Shown: one piece after another, positions 24,843-32,283 of the stretch
How positions within the stretch are numbered: the stretch's first letter is position 1
Layout of the letters: every line of letters starts with the position of its first letter
Assembly (NCBI GenBank): GCA_017613355.1
Contig: JAGAEA010000045.1
Span: forward strand, 1-41,179
Source of the DNA: Clostridia bacterium
GTDB lineage: Bacteria; Bacillota; Clostridia; Oscillospirales; CAG-272
DNA: 41,179 nucleotides
Reading direction: 5' to 3'
The notes under the pieces: model-generated
What the model saw: the letters and a program-made list of their open reading frames with translations, nothing else
Told to the model about the DNA's origin: nothing
Databases searched by the model: none
Made by a program: the position numbers and the translations under genes

Positions 24843-25427
24843 ATGCGAAAAAAAATATTGATTGGGATAGTTGTTATTGCGTGTGTTCTAATAATTGGGA
24901 AAATAGGCTACGATTTAATTAACGGAACTGCATTCTATGGAGAAGGCTGGCAAAAAACGCCAATAGAGGCACTTGAAAAAGAAGCAAAGAATGGAAATCC
25001 AAATGAGGCAGATGTTAAAACGGCAGTCTGTATTTTGGATACGGTGTATTCTGATAATAACGCGTTTATGTTATATGTTTCAAAAGCAAATTCTCTTGTT
25101 TTAGGAACATTTGTTCAAAATAAGAGTGGAACAATGTGGCATTTAAGCGGATGGTCAGAAGAAGCGGATTTAAACGCTCCATATGTTTTTGTTTTGGATG
25201 GCATACAAAATCAAGAAATAATGTTTCCATATCACATCAATAGTGAAAAGGGAATCGTGTTTGGATGGAAATTAACAGATGTTCCAAATGTTCAAATTAA
25301 CGGTATTTCAGCCAATATAAAAACAATGCAGTTTGAACTCGGAGATAATCAGTGGTCAGTTGATTATTGGTGGGTAGAACAGATTGATATTTCCGTACCA
25401 CCTTCACTTTCATATTTAGACAATTAA
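24843..25427 (+). CDS. AT-rich gene, membrane-anchored protein of unknown function
   Basis: 194 residues. MRKKILIGIVVIACVLIIGK gives a single N-terminal membrane anchor or uncleaved signal; the rest is extracytoplasmic and rich in Trp, Asn and aromatic residues (MWHLSGWSEE, NQWSVDYWWVEQ). No family recognised. AGAGGA at 24832-24837 favours the second of two adjacent ATGs (24843 over 24840). Base composition is clearly lower in GC than galT upstream or cotJ downstream, suggesting recent acquisition. From 24677 to the start I see no further gene and no convincing promoter. Confidence 0.7.
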   Translation: MRKKILIGIVVIACVLIIGKIGYDLINGTAFYGEGWQKTPIEALEKEAKNGNPNEADVKTAVCILDTVYSDNNAFMLYVSKANSLVLGTFVQNKSGTMWHLSGWSEEADLNAPYVFVLDGIQNQEIMFPYHINSEKGIVFGWKLTDVPNVQINGISANIKTMQFELGDNQWSVDYWWVEQIDISVPPSLSYLDN

Positions 25428-25436
25428 AAGTTTTCT

Positions 25437-25460
25437 CTACCCCTACGGGGGTGGATTTTC
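25437..25460 (+). terminator. Probable terminator in the AT-rich patch
   Basis: CTACCCC/GGGGTGG (25437-25443/25448-25454) with a TACG loop, followed by ATTTTC. The U-tract is short. Confidence 0.55.
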
Positions 25461-25461
25461 A

Positions 25462-25490
25462 TTGACCAAATATGGGGGTTGTGATATAAT
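25462..25490 (+). promoter_or_regulatory. Promoter of the frameshifted gene
   Basis: TTGACC (25462-25467), 17-bp spacer, TATAAT (25485-25490), extended -10 TG at 25482-25483. It lies directly downstream of the terminator at 25437. Confidence 0.8.
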
Positions 25491-25544
25491 AAAGCCAACG
25501 GAAACCCGAGCACCTATCTTGGATATTCGCTGACTGGAGGGCAT

Positions 25545-26077
25545 ATGAAAAAAATTAATACCTATCCGGGCGGGAGTTTTATTCTCGCAATAAATATCCC
25601 TATTATAGTCATGGTATTGATAGGAATCTTTCTGATACCTCAACCCATATCCATTGGAATATTTTTATTTGCGCTTTTGACTTTGTTTATTGAATCTTTA
25701 AATCTTTATATATAAAAAAAGGATTTTGTAATTTTCTGTATTTCAATGAGCAAGGAATCAAACATAAAAATTGTTTTATTGACTGGAATACGGTTAGATT
25801 AACAGTGTCATATACTCCCCCAACGATATTTATCAGTTCGTTTGTTCAATACCTGTATTTCAGCGATCATTATTTGTCGCGAGAAGAAATAGAAAGCAAA
25901 CAAATCCAAAAAGACAAGTGTTTTATAGTCCTTACTCCTAAAAGAGCAAAGTGGTTGTTTCAAAACTACCACTATAATAAACAAATTGCAGTTGTAGCAC
26001 AATGCCCTATCAAGTATGGGAGAGTTAAGCGTATTAACCAAATGATTGAAATGCACAATCAAAATAAAACCGTTTAG
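25545..26077 (+). pseudogene. Small two-TM membrane protein gene broken by a frameshift in an A7 run
   Basis: The first frame (ATG 25545, GGAGG upstream) gives 56 residues: MKKINTYPGGSFILAINIP, then hydrophobic segments forming about two TM helices, ending at TAA 25713-25715. The neighbouring frame is open straight across that point. It reads KKGFCNFLYFNEQGIKHK then CFIDWNTVRLTVSYTPP and runs to TAG 26077, with no ribosome binding site of its own. The frames meet at seven A (25714-25720). One base added or lost there would give a single protein of about 177 residues: two TM helices then a soluble domain with an 'NEQGIK..IDWNTV' pattern like PH-fold YcxB-type proteins (tentative). It may be a sequencing error, a decaying gene or a slippage-controlled gene. 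AT-rich like its upstream neighbour. Confidence 0.7.
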
Positions 26078-26086
26078 ATTTGTTTC

Positions 26087-26117
26087 CCCACCCCGCCGAT
26101 TCGGCGGGGTGGGTTTT
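26087..26117 (+). terminator. Intrinsic terminator of the frameshifted gene
   Basis: CCCACCCCGCCG/CGGCGGGGTGGG (26087-26098/26102-26113) followed by TTTTG; 12-bp stem. Confidence 0.85.
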
Positions 26118-26126
26118 GTATGTCAA

Positions 26127-26151
26127 AAACCACCCGACGAGCGGGTGGTTT
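26127..26151 (-). terminator. Terminator of the cotJ operon
   Basis: AAACCACCCG/CGGGTGGTTT (26127-26136/26142-26151); on the minus strand it continues as TTTTTGAC. It lies 56 nt beyond the cotJC stop. Confidence 0.8.
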
Positions 26152-26206
26152 CAACGATACTTTTTCGGCAGAGTATTTACGGGAACCGATTGTTGCGATC
26201 GGCGGT

Positions 26207-26815
26207 TCAGCCTTTTCTGCGCGGATCAAACGCGGGATTGATCGCGTAGAAGTTCTTGCAATCGGCGTTGTCCTGGGCGATGCGGAGCGCGTCGCCGAAG
26301 CGTTGGTAATGGACGACTTCGCGCTCGCGCAGGAAGCGAATCGGGTCGGCAACGTCGGGATCGTCGATCAGACGAAGCAGGTTGTCGTAGGTCACGCGAG
26401 CCTTTTGCTCGGCGGCAAGATCCTCGTTCAGGTCGGCAAACACGTCGCCTTTCACGGCAAAAGCGCGGGCATTGAACGGTGTGCCGTCCGCTCCCTGCGG
26501 ATAAACGCCGACGGTGTGGTCGGTGAAATAGGCGGCAAAAAAGCTTTTTGCGATCTCTTCTTCGGAAAGGTTCGCCGTGAGTTGGTGCAGAATGGCGCCC
26601 ACGATTTCAAGGTGCGCCAGTTCCTCGGTGCCAACGTCGGTCAAAATTCCCGCAATGTTGCGGTTTGGCATGGAATAGCGTTGGTTGAGATAGCGCATAC
26701 TGGCGCCGAGTTCTCCGTCGGGTCCCCCGAGCTGTGAGATAATGACGCTCGCAAGTCTCGGATTTGACCGGCGAATGCGAACGGGATACTGCAATTTGCG
26801 TTCATAGATCCACAT
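26207..26815 (-). CDS. cotJC: Spore coat protein CotJC, manganese-catalase family
   Basis: 202 residues. MWIYERKLQYPVRI at the start, then QLGGPDGELGASMRYLNQRY, TDVGTEELAHLEIVGAIL and REREVVHYQRFGDALR. These supply the Glu/His ligands of the di-manganese ferritin-like fold. CotJC is a component of the inner spore coat and may degrade peroxide. Last gene of cotJA-cotJB-cotJC, 18 nt after cotJB. Its presence implies a sporulating organism or a recent sporulating ancestor. Confidence 0.95.
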   Translation of the reverse strand: MWIYERKLQYPVRIRRSNPRLASVIISQLGGPDGELGASMRYLNQRYSMPNRNIAGILTDVGTEELAHLEIVGAILHQLTANLSEEEIAKSFFAAYFTDHTVGVYPQGADGTPFNARAFAVKGDVFADLNEDLAAEQKARVTYDNLLRLIDDPDVADPIRFLREREVVHYQRFGDALRIAQDNADCKNFYAINPAFDPRRKG

Positions 26816-26833
26816 GTGTTTCGTTCCCCCTTT

Positions 26834-27112
26834 TCAACAGTTTGCGGCGAGTTCCCACGGCCAAGGTGCTTTCGTCCAGTTCCACGAGGCGGTACTGCGG
26901 TTTGCGGTTGCCGTGAGGGGACCTACGTTCTTTTCGTATTGCTCCGCAAGACGTGTTCGCTCGGTTAAGAGCTTGTGATAGAAGACGAGTGCCTGACGGT
27001 TGTCGGGGTAGGCGTCCAGATAGAGGATCGTTTCCACAAGGGCAAAGTCGATTTTTTGGATCATGTCGAGCAGCTCGGCAGGGCGGTTTTGAGGATTGGG
27101 TTGATTTGTCAT
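26834..27112 (-). CDS. cotJB: Spore coat protein CotJB
   Basis: 92 residues. LLDMIQKIDFALVETILYLDAYPDNRQAL followed by FYHKLLTERTRLAEQYEKNVGPLT is the CotJB pattern; the C-terminus WNWTKAPWPWE is typical. Small helical protein that interacts with CotJC in the coat. The ATG at 27112 has AAGGAGG upstream; a longer reading to 27205 lies within cotJA and is excluded. 13 nt after cotJA. Confidence 0.92.
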   Translation of the reverse strand: MTNQPNPQNRPAELLDMIQKIDFALVETILYLDAYPDNRQALVFYHKLLTERTRLAEQYEKNVGPLTATANRSTASWNWTKAPWPWELAANC

Positions 27113-27125
27113 GGTCGTTTCCTCC

Positions 27126-27467
27126 TTATCTGCCGAGCAGAGTTTTTCCCTTGAAGGGCTTGGCAAGCTCGCGGAAAAGCGTTCCTTCGCAAAGTGCCCG
27201 ATCAATCGGGAAAAGCTCTTGCCATTCCTGCACGGGCGAATAGACCATTGCGAGCGAGCAAGCGTTTATGCAGGCGGAATAAAGCGCGTCGTCGGGAGCG
27301 CCGCCGTTCATGCCGCCCGTTGCCGACTGCGGCGAGACCTGCTCCATGACGGGGAGATCCTGCGGCGCGGACATGGGACGGCGCGATCCGTTTGTGCCGA
27401 AGAGCATCCGGCGGAGCATATCGTCCTCTCCGCGTCGGGAACTCTGTTGGTTGGTTCGTTCAAACAT
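27126..27467 (-). CDS. cotJA: Spore coat-associated protein CotJA
   Basis: 113 residues. The C-terminal core LAMVYSPVQEWQELFPIDRA, then LCEGTLFRELAKPFKGK, is the CotJA signature. The N-terminal ~60 residues are Arg/Gln/Ser/Gly-rich and longer than in B. subtilis. The ATG at 27467 follows AAAGGAGA. Its leader contains a perfect CTGTCG/CGACAG hairpin at 27487-27501. Upstream at about 27610-27630 (minus strand) TAATATT resembles a sigma-E -35, but the -10 is not convincing. Expected to be mother-cell expressed during sporulation. Confidence 0.88.
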   Translation of the reverse strand: MFERTNQQSSRRGEDDMLRRMLFGTNGSRRPMSAPQDLPVMEQVSPQSATGGMNGGAPDDALYSACINACSLAMVYSPVQEWQELFPIDRALCEGTLFRELAKPFKGKTLLGR

Positions 27468-27665
27468 TTGATTTTCTCCTTTGTGACTGTCGGATCGACA
27501 GAAATCAATTTGAGCGTTTGATTTTGGAAGGGAATCGAGTTGGTTTTCCCTTCTTCCACAGGATATGCGGCGCATCCCCTGCTTGACTGTCGGGAAACGT
27601 CATATTTTCTCGCAAAAGGTCAAATATTAGAATGAAAACTGTTTTTATTCTTATTTCATCCATGG

Positions 27666-27702
27666 AAAACGACCGCCGGAAAAAATCCGACGGTCGTTTT
27701 TT
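27666..27702. terminator. Terminator of the minus-strand 35.5-27.7 kb operon
   Basis: AAAACGACCG/CGGTCGTTTT (27666-27675/27691-27700) with an inner CGGA/TCCG. On the minus strand it follows the small membrane protein gene. It has T-runs on both strands (GTTTTCC on minus, TTTTTT on plus). In 27468-27665 I see no gene, only hairpins such as GAAGGGAA/TTCCCTTC (27527-27553). Confidence 0.75.
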
Positions 27703-27727
27703 GCAGGGAGAATGTGTGTTTTTCGAG

Positions 27728-27862
27728 TTACGAAAACAGGTTCAAAACGAACCAAGCCATGTAGGTCACGACGCTGCCCGTGACAAGCACCGCGAGTGTG
27801 ATCGCAAAGATGCGAACGGCAAGCGGGCGCGAAGACGTTGCGTTTTTCTTTTTCTTTGCCAT
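27728..27862 (-). CDS. 44-residue single-TM protein
   Basis: MAKKKKNATSSRPL then a hydrophobic helix (about 15-43: FAITLAVLVTGSVVTYM) ending NLFS. AAAAGGAA lies about 10 nt before the ATG. It starts 18 nt after the topoisomerase A subunit stop and is followed by a terminator, so it is the last gene of that operon. Its Lys-rich start resembles that of the gene before it (MAKKKREP). Small Lys-then-TM proteins are common in Firmicutes; no function is assigned. Confidence 0.65.
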   Translation of the reverse strand: MAKKKKNATSSRPLAVRIFAITLAVLVTGSVVTYMAWFVLNLFS

Positions 27863-27880
27863 AGTAGAAATGTTCCTTTT

Positions 27881-30082
27881 TTATTTCAGTCCGTCCATCG
27901 GGACGCCCGTCGCGGGGATTTTCAACTTTTTGAACCCCTTGTCGCCATCGGGAAGAGAAGAAAGATCGGCAGAGGCGGAAACGAGCTTTTGCCCCTTTTT
28001 CAAGGTGATCAACTGCACGCCGCCCGAAGTGCGTGTGCTCATTAAAGGGATCAGCGAGGATTTGATGACGATTCCGCGGCGTTCCGAGGAAACAAGCAGC
28101 AATTCCATCGGAGACTTTTCATAAAACGCGGCAACGATGGGGGAGTTTTTGGAGAATACCGAGGTCAGTTTGCGTCGGTTGCCCGTGGTCACATAGTTTG
28201 AGGCGGCAACGCGCACGCCCTTTCCGTTTTCAAAGAGGAAGATAAAGTTTTCGGTTTCGGGATAGCTGTTCTGAATATTCATCAGAACGGGTTTTTCATC
28301 GGCGTCCATTCCGAGCTTTACGGGCAGGTATTCGCCGAGCGCGGATGCTTTTGTGGTCTCGAAGTCGTCGGCTTTCGCGCGGTACATTTGCGCGTGATCG
28401 GTGAGGAAGATGAGATCGTCTCTGTTTTCGCCGTCGAGGATGGAAAGAACTTCGTCGCCGTCCTTGCATTTCTGCTCGTCGTTTCCTTGGAGCGAGCGGA
28501 AGGTGATCTTTTTGAAATAACCCTCCCGCGTGAGAACGAAGCGAGCACTGTAATTTTCGATGTGTTCGGATTCTTTGTATTCCACCACCGAGTCGGCATG
28601 GACGATGAAAGAACGGCGCGCCTGACCGTATTTCTTTTTGATCTCGGTCAATTGTTGAATGATGAGCGCTTTCTGTTTGAGTTCGTCCGCGAGGACGTCC
28701 TCCATTTCGGCAATCTCTTTCTGCAAGCCCTCGATGTCGGCGATGCGGTTGAGAATATACTCGCGGTTGAGGTTGCGGAGCCGGATGTCGGCAATGTAGT
28801 TTGCCTGCACCTCGTCGATTTCAAAACCCGCCATCAGGTTTGGCACCACTTCGTCGTCCTTTTCGGTTTTGCGGATGATGCGAATGGCTTTGTCGATGTC
28901 GAGGAGGATTTTGCCGAGCGCGAGCAGGAGGTGGAGTTTATCTTTTTTCTTTTGCAGATCGAATGCCATTTCGCGGCGCAAACAGCCGAGGCGGAAGCGG
29001 ATCCATTCGGTGAGAATTTCGATTACGCCCATGGTGCGCGGAACAGAGTCGATCAAAACGTTGAAATTGCACTTGAAACTGTCTTCGAGCGGCGTCAGTT
29101 TGAAGAGCTTTGCCATGAGCTTGTCGGGATCGACCCCGCGTTCGAGGTCGAGCGTCAGCTTAAAGCCGTTCAAATCGATTTCGTCGCGGAAATCGCGGAT
29201 TTCTTTGGAAATTTTTTTGTCCTTATAGAGTGCGGTCAGTTTCGCCATGATCAATTCGATCGTGGTGGAGTAGGGAATTTCGATGATGTCGATGCAGTTT
29301 GCGTCCTTGTCGTAAACGTACCGCGCGCGAAGCTTGACCGATCCTTGCCCCGTTTCGAAGATCTGGCGCATTTGCTCCGCGTCGTAAAGGATCGCGCCGC
29401 CGCCCGAAAAGTCGGGGGCCTTGATGATCTCCATCATTTTTTCCACGGAAAGATTGGGCTTGCGGAGCAGGGCGATGGTCCCGTCGCAAACTTCTGCAAG
29501 GTTGAAGGAACAAATGTTGGACGCCATACCAACGGCGATCCCCATGTTGGGCATGACCAGCACGTTCGGGAACGTGGTGGGCAGAAGGACGGGCTCTTTG
29601 AGCGTTGCGTCGTAGTTATCCACCATGTCGACGGCGTTTTTGTCGATCCCCGCGAAAAGCTCGGCGCAAATGGCGTCCAGTTTACATTCGGTATAGCGCG
29701 ACGCAGCGTACTTCATTTCGGAAGAATACTGCTTTCCGAAAGAGCCTTTGGAGTCCACCAAGGGATGCAAAAGCGTGGCGTTTCCGCGCGTCAGACGCAC
29801 CATTGTCTCATAGATCGAGGCGTCGCCGTGGGGGTTGAGTTTCATGGTTTGCCCCACGATGTTGGCGCTTTTCGTGCGCCCGCCCGTCAAAAGCCCCATT
29901 TTATACATGGTGTAAAGCAGTTTGCGGTGGGAGGGCTTCAACCCGTCGATTTCGGGAATGGCGCGCGAAACGATCACGCTCATCACATAGGGCATATAGT
30001 TCTTTTCAATGGTTTCGGTGATGGGCTGATAGACCACGGGTGCGTAGTTGATGACTTTGGGTTCTCTTTTCTTTTTTGCCAT
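27881..30082 (-). CDS. parC: Type IIA DNA topoisomerase A subunit (ParC/GyrA-like)
   Basis: DNA breakage and rejoining subunit. 733 residues. NYMPYVMSVIVSRAIPEIDGLKP (start of the breakage domain; only part of it is needed), KSANIVGQTMKLNPHGD, and AASRYTE with the catalytic Tyr130. A long coiled-coil region about 385-490 is followed by a C-terminal beta-pinwheel-like region (about 500-733). No GyrA box seen, which favours topoisomerase IV over gyrase, but this is not certain. The ATPase subunit is not adjacent. Within a tight operon between sua5 and a small membrane protein. Confidence 0.88.
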   Translation of the reverse strand: MAKKKREPKVINYAPVVYQPITETIEKNYMPYVMSVIVSRAIPEIDGLKPSHRKLLYTMYKMGLLTGGRTKSANIVGQTMKLNPHGDASIYETMVRLTRGNATLLHPLVDSKGSFGKQYSSEMKYAASRYTECKLDAICAELFAGIDKNAVDMVDNYDATLKEPVLLPTTFPNVLVMPNMGIAVGMASNICSFNLAEVCDGTIALLRKPNLSVEKMMEIIKAPDFSGGGAILYDAEQMRQIFETGQGSVKLRARYVYDKDANCIDIIEIPYSTTIELIMAKLTALYKDKKISKEIRDFRDEIDLNGFKLTLDLERGVDPDKLMAKLFKLTPLEDSFKCNFNVLIDSVPRTMGVIEILTEWIRFRLGCLRREMAFDLQKKKDKLHLLLALGKILLDIDKAIRIIRKTEKDDEVVPNLMAGFEIDEVQANYIADIRLRNLNREYILNRIADIEGLQKEIAEMEDVLADELKQKALIIQQLTEIKKKYGQARRSFIVHADSVVEYKESEHIENYSARFVLTREGYFKKITFRSLQGNDEQKCKDGDEVLSILDGENRDDLIFLTDHAQMYRAKADDFETTKASALGEYLPVKLGMDADEKPVLMNIQNSYPETENFIFLFENGKGVRVAASNYVTTGNRRKLTSVFSKNSPIVAAFYEKSPMELLLVSSERRGIVIKSSLIPLMSTRTSGGVQLITLKKGQKLVSASADLSSLPDGDKGFKKLKIPATGVPMDGLK

Positions 30083-30130
30083 GTGGTTTGCCGAGTTCCT
30101 TTCTGTGTGTTTCGGGAAAAGCGGGGAAGG

Positions 30131-31171
30131 TCAGGAAAGTTCGCGCACGGTATGTGCGGCGGCTCGGATCATGCGATTGTAGAGCGCCAGACCAAGTCCC
30201 GATTGGGGCGGAAGATGCGCGTAGATGATTTCGGCGTCGGTTCGGTCGGCGGAGCGAAGCGCACGGAACAGCGTTTGCGCCTGCGCGGCGAGATCGTCGC
30301 GCGCGCCGACGGGAAAGAGACGGTTGGATTTGAGACGGACGGTTTCCTCGTTGTAGCAGAGGATCGCGCATCTCCGGCTTTCCTGCTCGTCGACAAGGAA
30401 AGCAAGCACCGCTTCGGGTGCGCCGCTCAGAAGTACTACGGGCGCCGAGGGCGCGTAATGGCGGTATTTCATACCAGGGGAGAGCGGACGCTCGTTCTCG
30501 GCGAGCGCACGGGTCACGGCGGGCGAAATAGTCACCTTTCCGACCGCCATGCAGAGCGCGTCGTAGGTGATCCCGCCCGGACGGAGCAGGGTGATCTCGT
30601 CCTCTCCGTCCACCTTGACAATGGTGGATTCCAACCCGATCTCGCAATCCCCGCCGTCGAGGATCATATCGACCCGACCCGTAAGGTCTTGGATGACGTG
30701 TTCGGCGCAGGTGGGCGACGGTTTTCCCGAAAGGTTTGCCGACGGCGCGGCGATGGGAACGCCCGAAAGCTCGATCAGGCGATGCGCCGCGGGGTGCGAC
30801 GGGCAACGGACGGCAACGCTGTCAAGCCCCCCCGTGACCGAGCGCGGGATGATCTCGCGGCGCGGAAGGATCACGGTCAGGGGTCCCGGCATGAACGCTT
30901 TTGCCAAGCGGCGATAGGTGTCGTTGACCACGGCATAGCGGTCGGCGTCATCGGGGTTTGCAATATGGATGATGAGCGGATTGTCGGATGGGCGACCTTT
31001 GGCGGCGTAGATCTTTTTTGCCGCGCCGTCGTCGGTCGCGTTGCCGCCGAGCCCGTAAACGGTTTCGGTGGGGAAGGCGACCAAGCCCCCTGCGCGGATC
31101 ACGTCGGCGGCGCGGGAAAGGTCGGCGTCCTGCGCCGACAGATCGGTGATTTTGATGATTTCGGTATTCAA
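30131..31171 (-). CDS. ywlC: L-threonylcarbamoyladenylate synthase (Sua5/YwlC)
   Basis: Makes threonylcarbamoyl-AMP for the t6A37 modification of ANN-decoding tRNAs. 346 residues: YrdC domain with GGLVAFPTETVYGLGG (28-43), KGRPSDNPLIIHI, FMPGPLTVIL, SANLSGKPSPT, then the Sua5 linker SPGMKYRHYAP and the C-terminal Sua5 domain. The two-domain length separates it from the short TsaC form. It sits 23 nt after prfA, so translation-related genes cluster here. Confidence 0.95.
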   Translation of the reverse strand: MNTEIIKITDLSAQDADLSRAADVIRAGGLVAFPTETVYGLGGNATDDGAAKKIYAAKGRPSDNPLIIHIANPDDADRYAVVNDTYRRLAKAFMPGPLTVILPRREIIPRSVTGGLDSVAVRCPSHPAAHRLIELSGVPIAAPSANLSGKPSPTCAEHVIQDLTGRVDMILDGGDCEIGLESTIVKVDGEDEITLLRPGGITYDALCMAVGKVTISPAVTRALAENERPLSPGMKYRHYAPSAPVVLLSGAPEAVLAFLVDEQESRRCAILCYNEETVRLKSNRLFPVGARDDLAAQAQTLFRALRSADRTDAEIIYAHLPPQSGLGLALYNRMIRAAAHTVRELS

Positions 31172-31194
31172 AAGAAGGTACCTCGGACAGAGCT

Positions 31195-32283
31195 TTATTG
31201 AGACACGTCCGCCATTTTTCGGGCGGTTTCGGCAGTTGCGAGCGCTTCGAGCATGACTTCGATCCTGCCGTTCAAAAACGCGTCGAGGGAATGCAGCGAC
31301 AGACCAATGCGGTGATCGGTCACGCGGTTTTGCGGGAAATTGTAGGTGCGGATCTTTTCGCTCCGATCACCCGTTCCCACCTGCCCGCGCCGATCGGCGG
31401 CGACTTGTTCGTCGCGTTCGCGGCGGGCGCGATCGTAGAGAACGGTGCGAAGCATACGGAGCGCCTTGTCCTTGTTCTTGAACTGACTTCGCTCCTCCTG
31501 ACATTCCACCACGATCCCGGTGGGCTTATGGGTCAAACGAACGGCGGACTCGGTCTTGTTGATGTGCTGACCGCCCGCCCCGCTCGATTTGCAGGATTCA
31601 AACACGAGGTCGGCGGGGTTGAGTTCCACCTCCACATCGTCCGCTTCGGGCAGTACGGCGACCGTTGCCGTGGACGTTTGAATGCGCCCTTGCGATTCGG
31701 TGGTCGGGACGCGCTGGACGCGGTGAACGCCGCTCTCGAAGCGAAGGTGCGAATACGCGCCTTCCCCTTCCACGCGGAACACGACCTCGCGGAACCCGCC
31801 GAGTTCGGTTGGCGTCTGGCTCATCAGCGACGTGCGAAACCCGTTCGCGGCGGCGTACATACAGTACATCCGGTAGAGATCGGCGGCAAAGAGCGCGGCT
31901 TCCTCTCCGCCCGCTCCCGCGCGAATTTCCATTAAGACGTTTCTTTCGTCGTTCGGATCGCGGGGAAGGAGCATGACGGTCAATTCGCGGGAAAGCGTTT
32001 CTCCTCGCGCGCGAACCGATTTGAGCTCTTCGGCGGCGAACTCCCGAAGTTCGGGTTCGGCGGAAGCATCCATGAGTTGCTGTGCCTCTTTCGCCTCTTC
32101 CTCGGTGCGGCGGTATGCCCGCAGAACGTCGATGATCGGTGCGAGCCGACGGTATTCTTTCATCGCGTCGGCATATTTTGCGGGGTCGGAGAGCACGGCA
32201 GGGTCGGAAAGCGACGCCTCGATGCCGAGATAACGCGCTTCGACTCCGGCAAGCTGTTCAAGCAGACGATCGGTCATCGGCAT
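31195..32283 (-). CDS. prfA: Peptide chain release factor 1
   Basis: Terminates translation at UAA and UAG. 362 residues. The codon-reading loop is VPTTESQGR (PTT at 193-195, the PxT type of RF1, not the SPF of RF2). GAGGQHIN carries GGQ at 237-239. GAGGEEAALFA marks domain 2. The ATG overlaps the last base of the upstream TGA, so it is coupled to the aminopeptidase gene; a second ATG two codons in is possible. No prmC methylase gene follows, unlike many Firmicutes. Confidence 0.97.
   Translation of the reverse strand: MPMTDRLLEQLAGVEARYLGIEASLSDPAVLSDPAKYADAMKEYRRLAPIIDVLRAYRRTEEEAKEAQQLMDASAEPELREFAAEELKSVRARGETLSRELTVMLLPRDPNDERNVLMEIRAGAGGEEAALFAADLYRMYCMYAAANGFRTSLMSQTPTELGGFREVVFRVEGEGAYSHLRFESGVHRVQRVPTTESQGRIQTSTATVAVLPEADDVEVELNPADLVFESCKSSGAGGQHINKTESAVRLTHKPTGIVVECQEERSQFKNKDKALRMLRTVLYDRARRERDEQVAADRRGQVGTGDRSEKIRTYNFPQNRVTDHRIGLSLHSLDAFLNGRIEVMLEALATAETARKMADVSQ

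Noticed and set aside
27484..27593. Direct repeat TGACTGTCGG, 100 bp apart upstream of cotJA
   Set aside because: Only 10 bp and two copies; the first is part of a local hairpin. Not enough to call an operator.
28388..31201. 937-codon plus-strand frame
   Set aside because: Runs antisense across the topoisomerase A and sua5 genes, both with intact family motifs. The product has no fold-like pattern.
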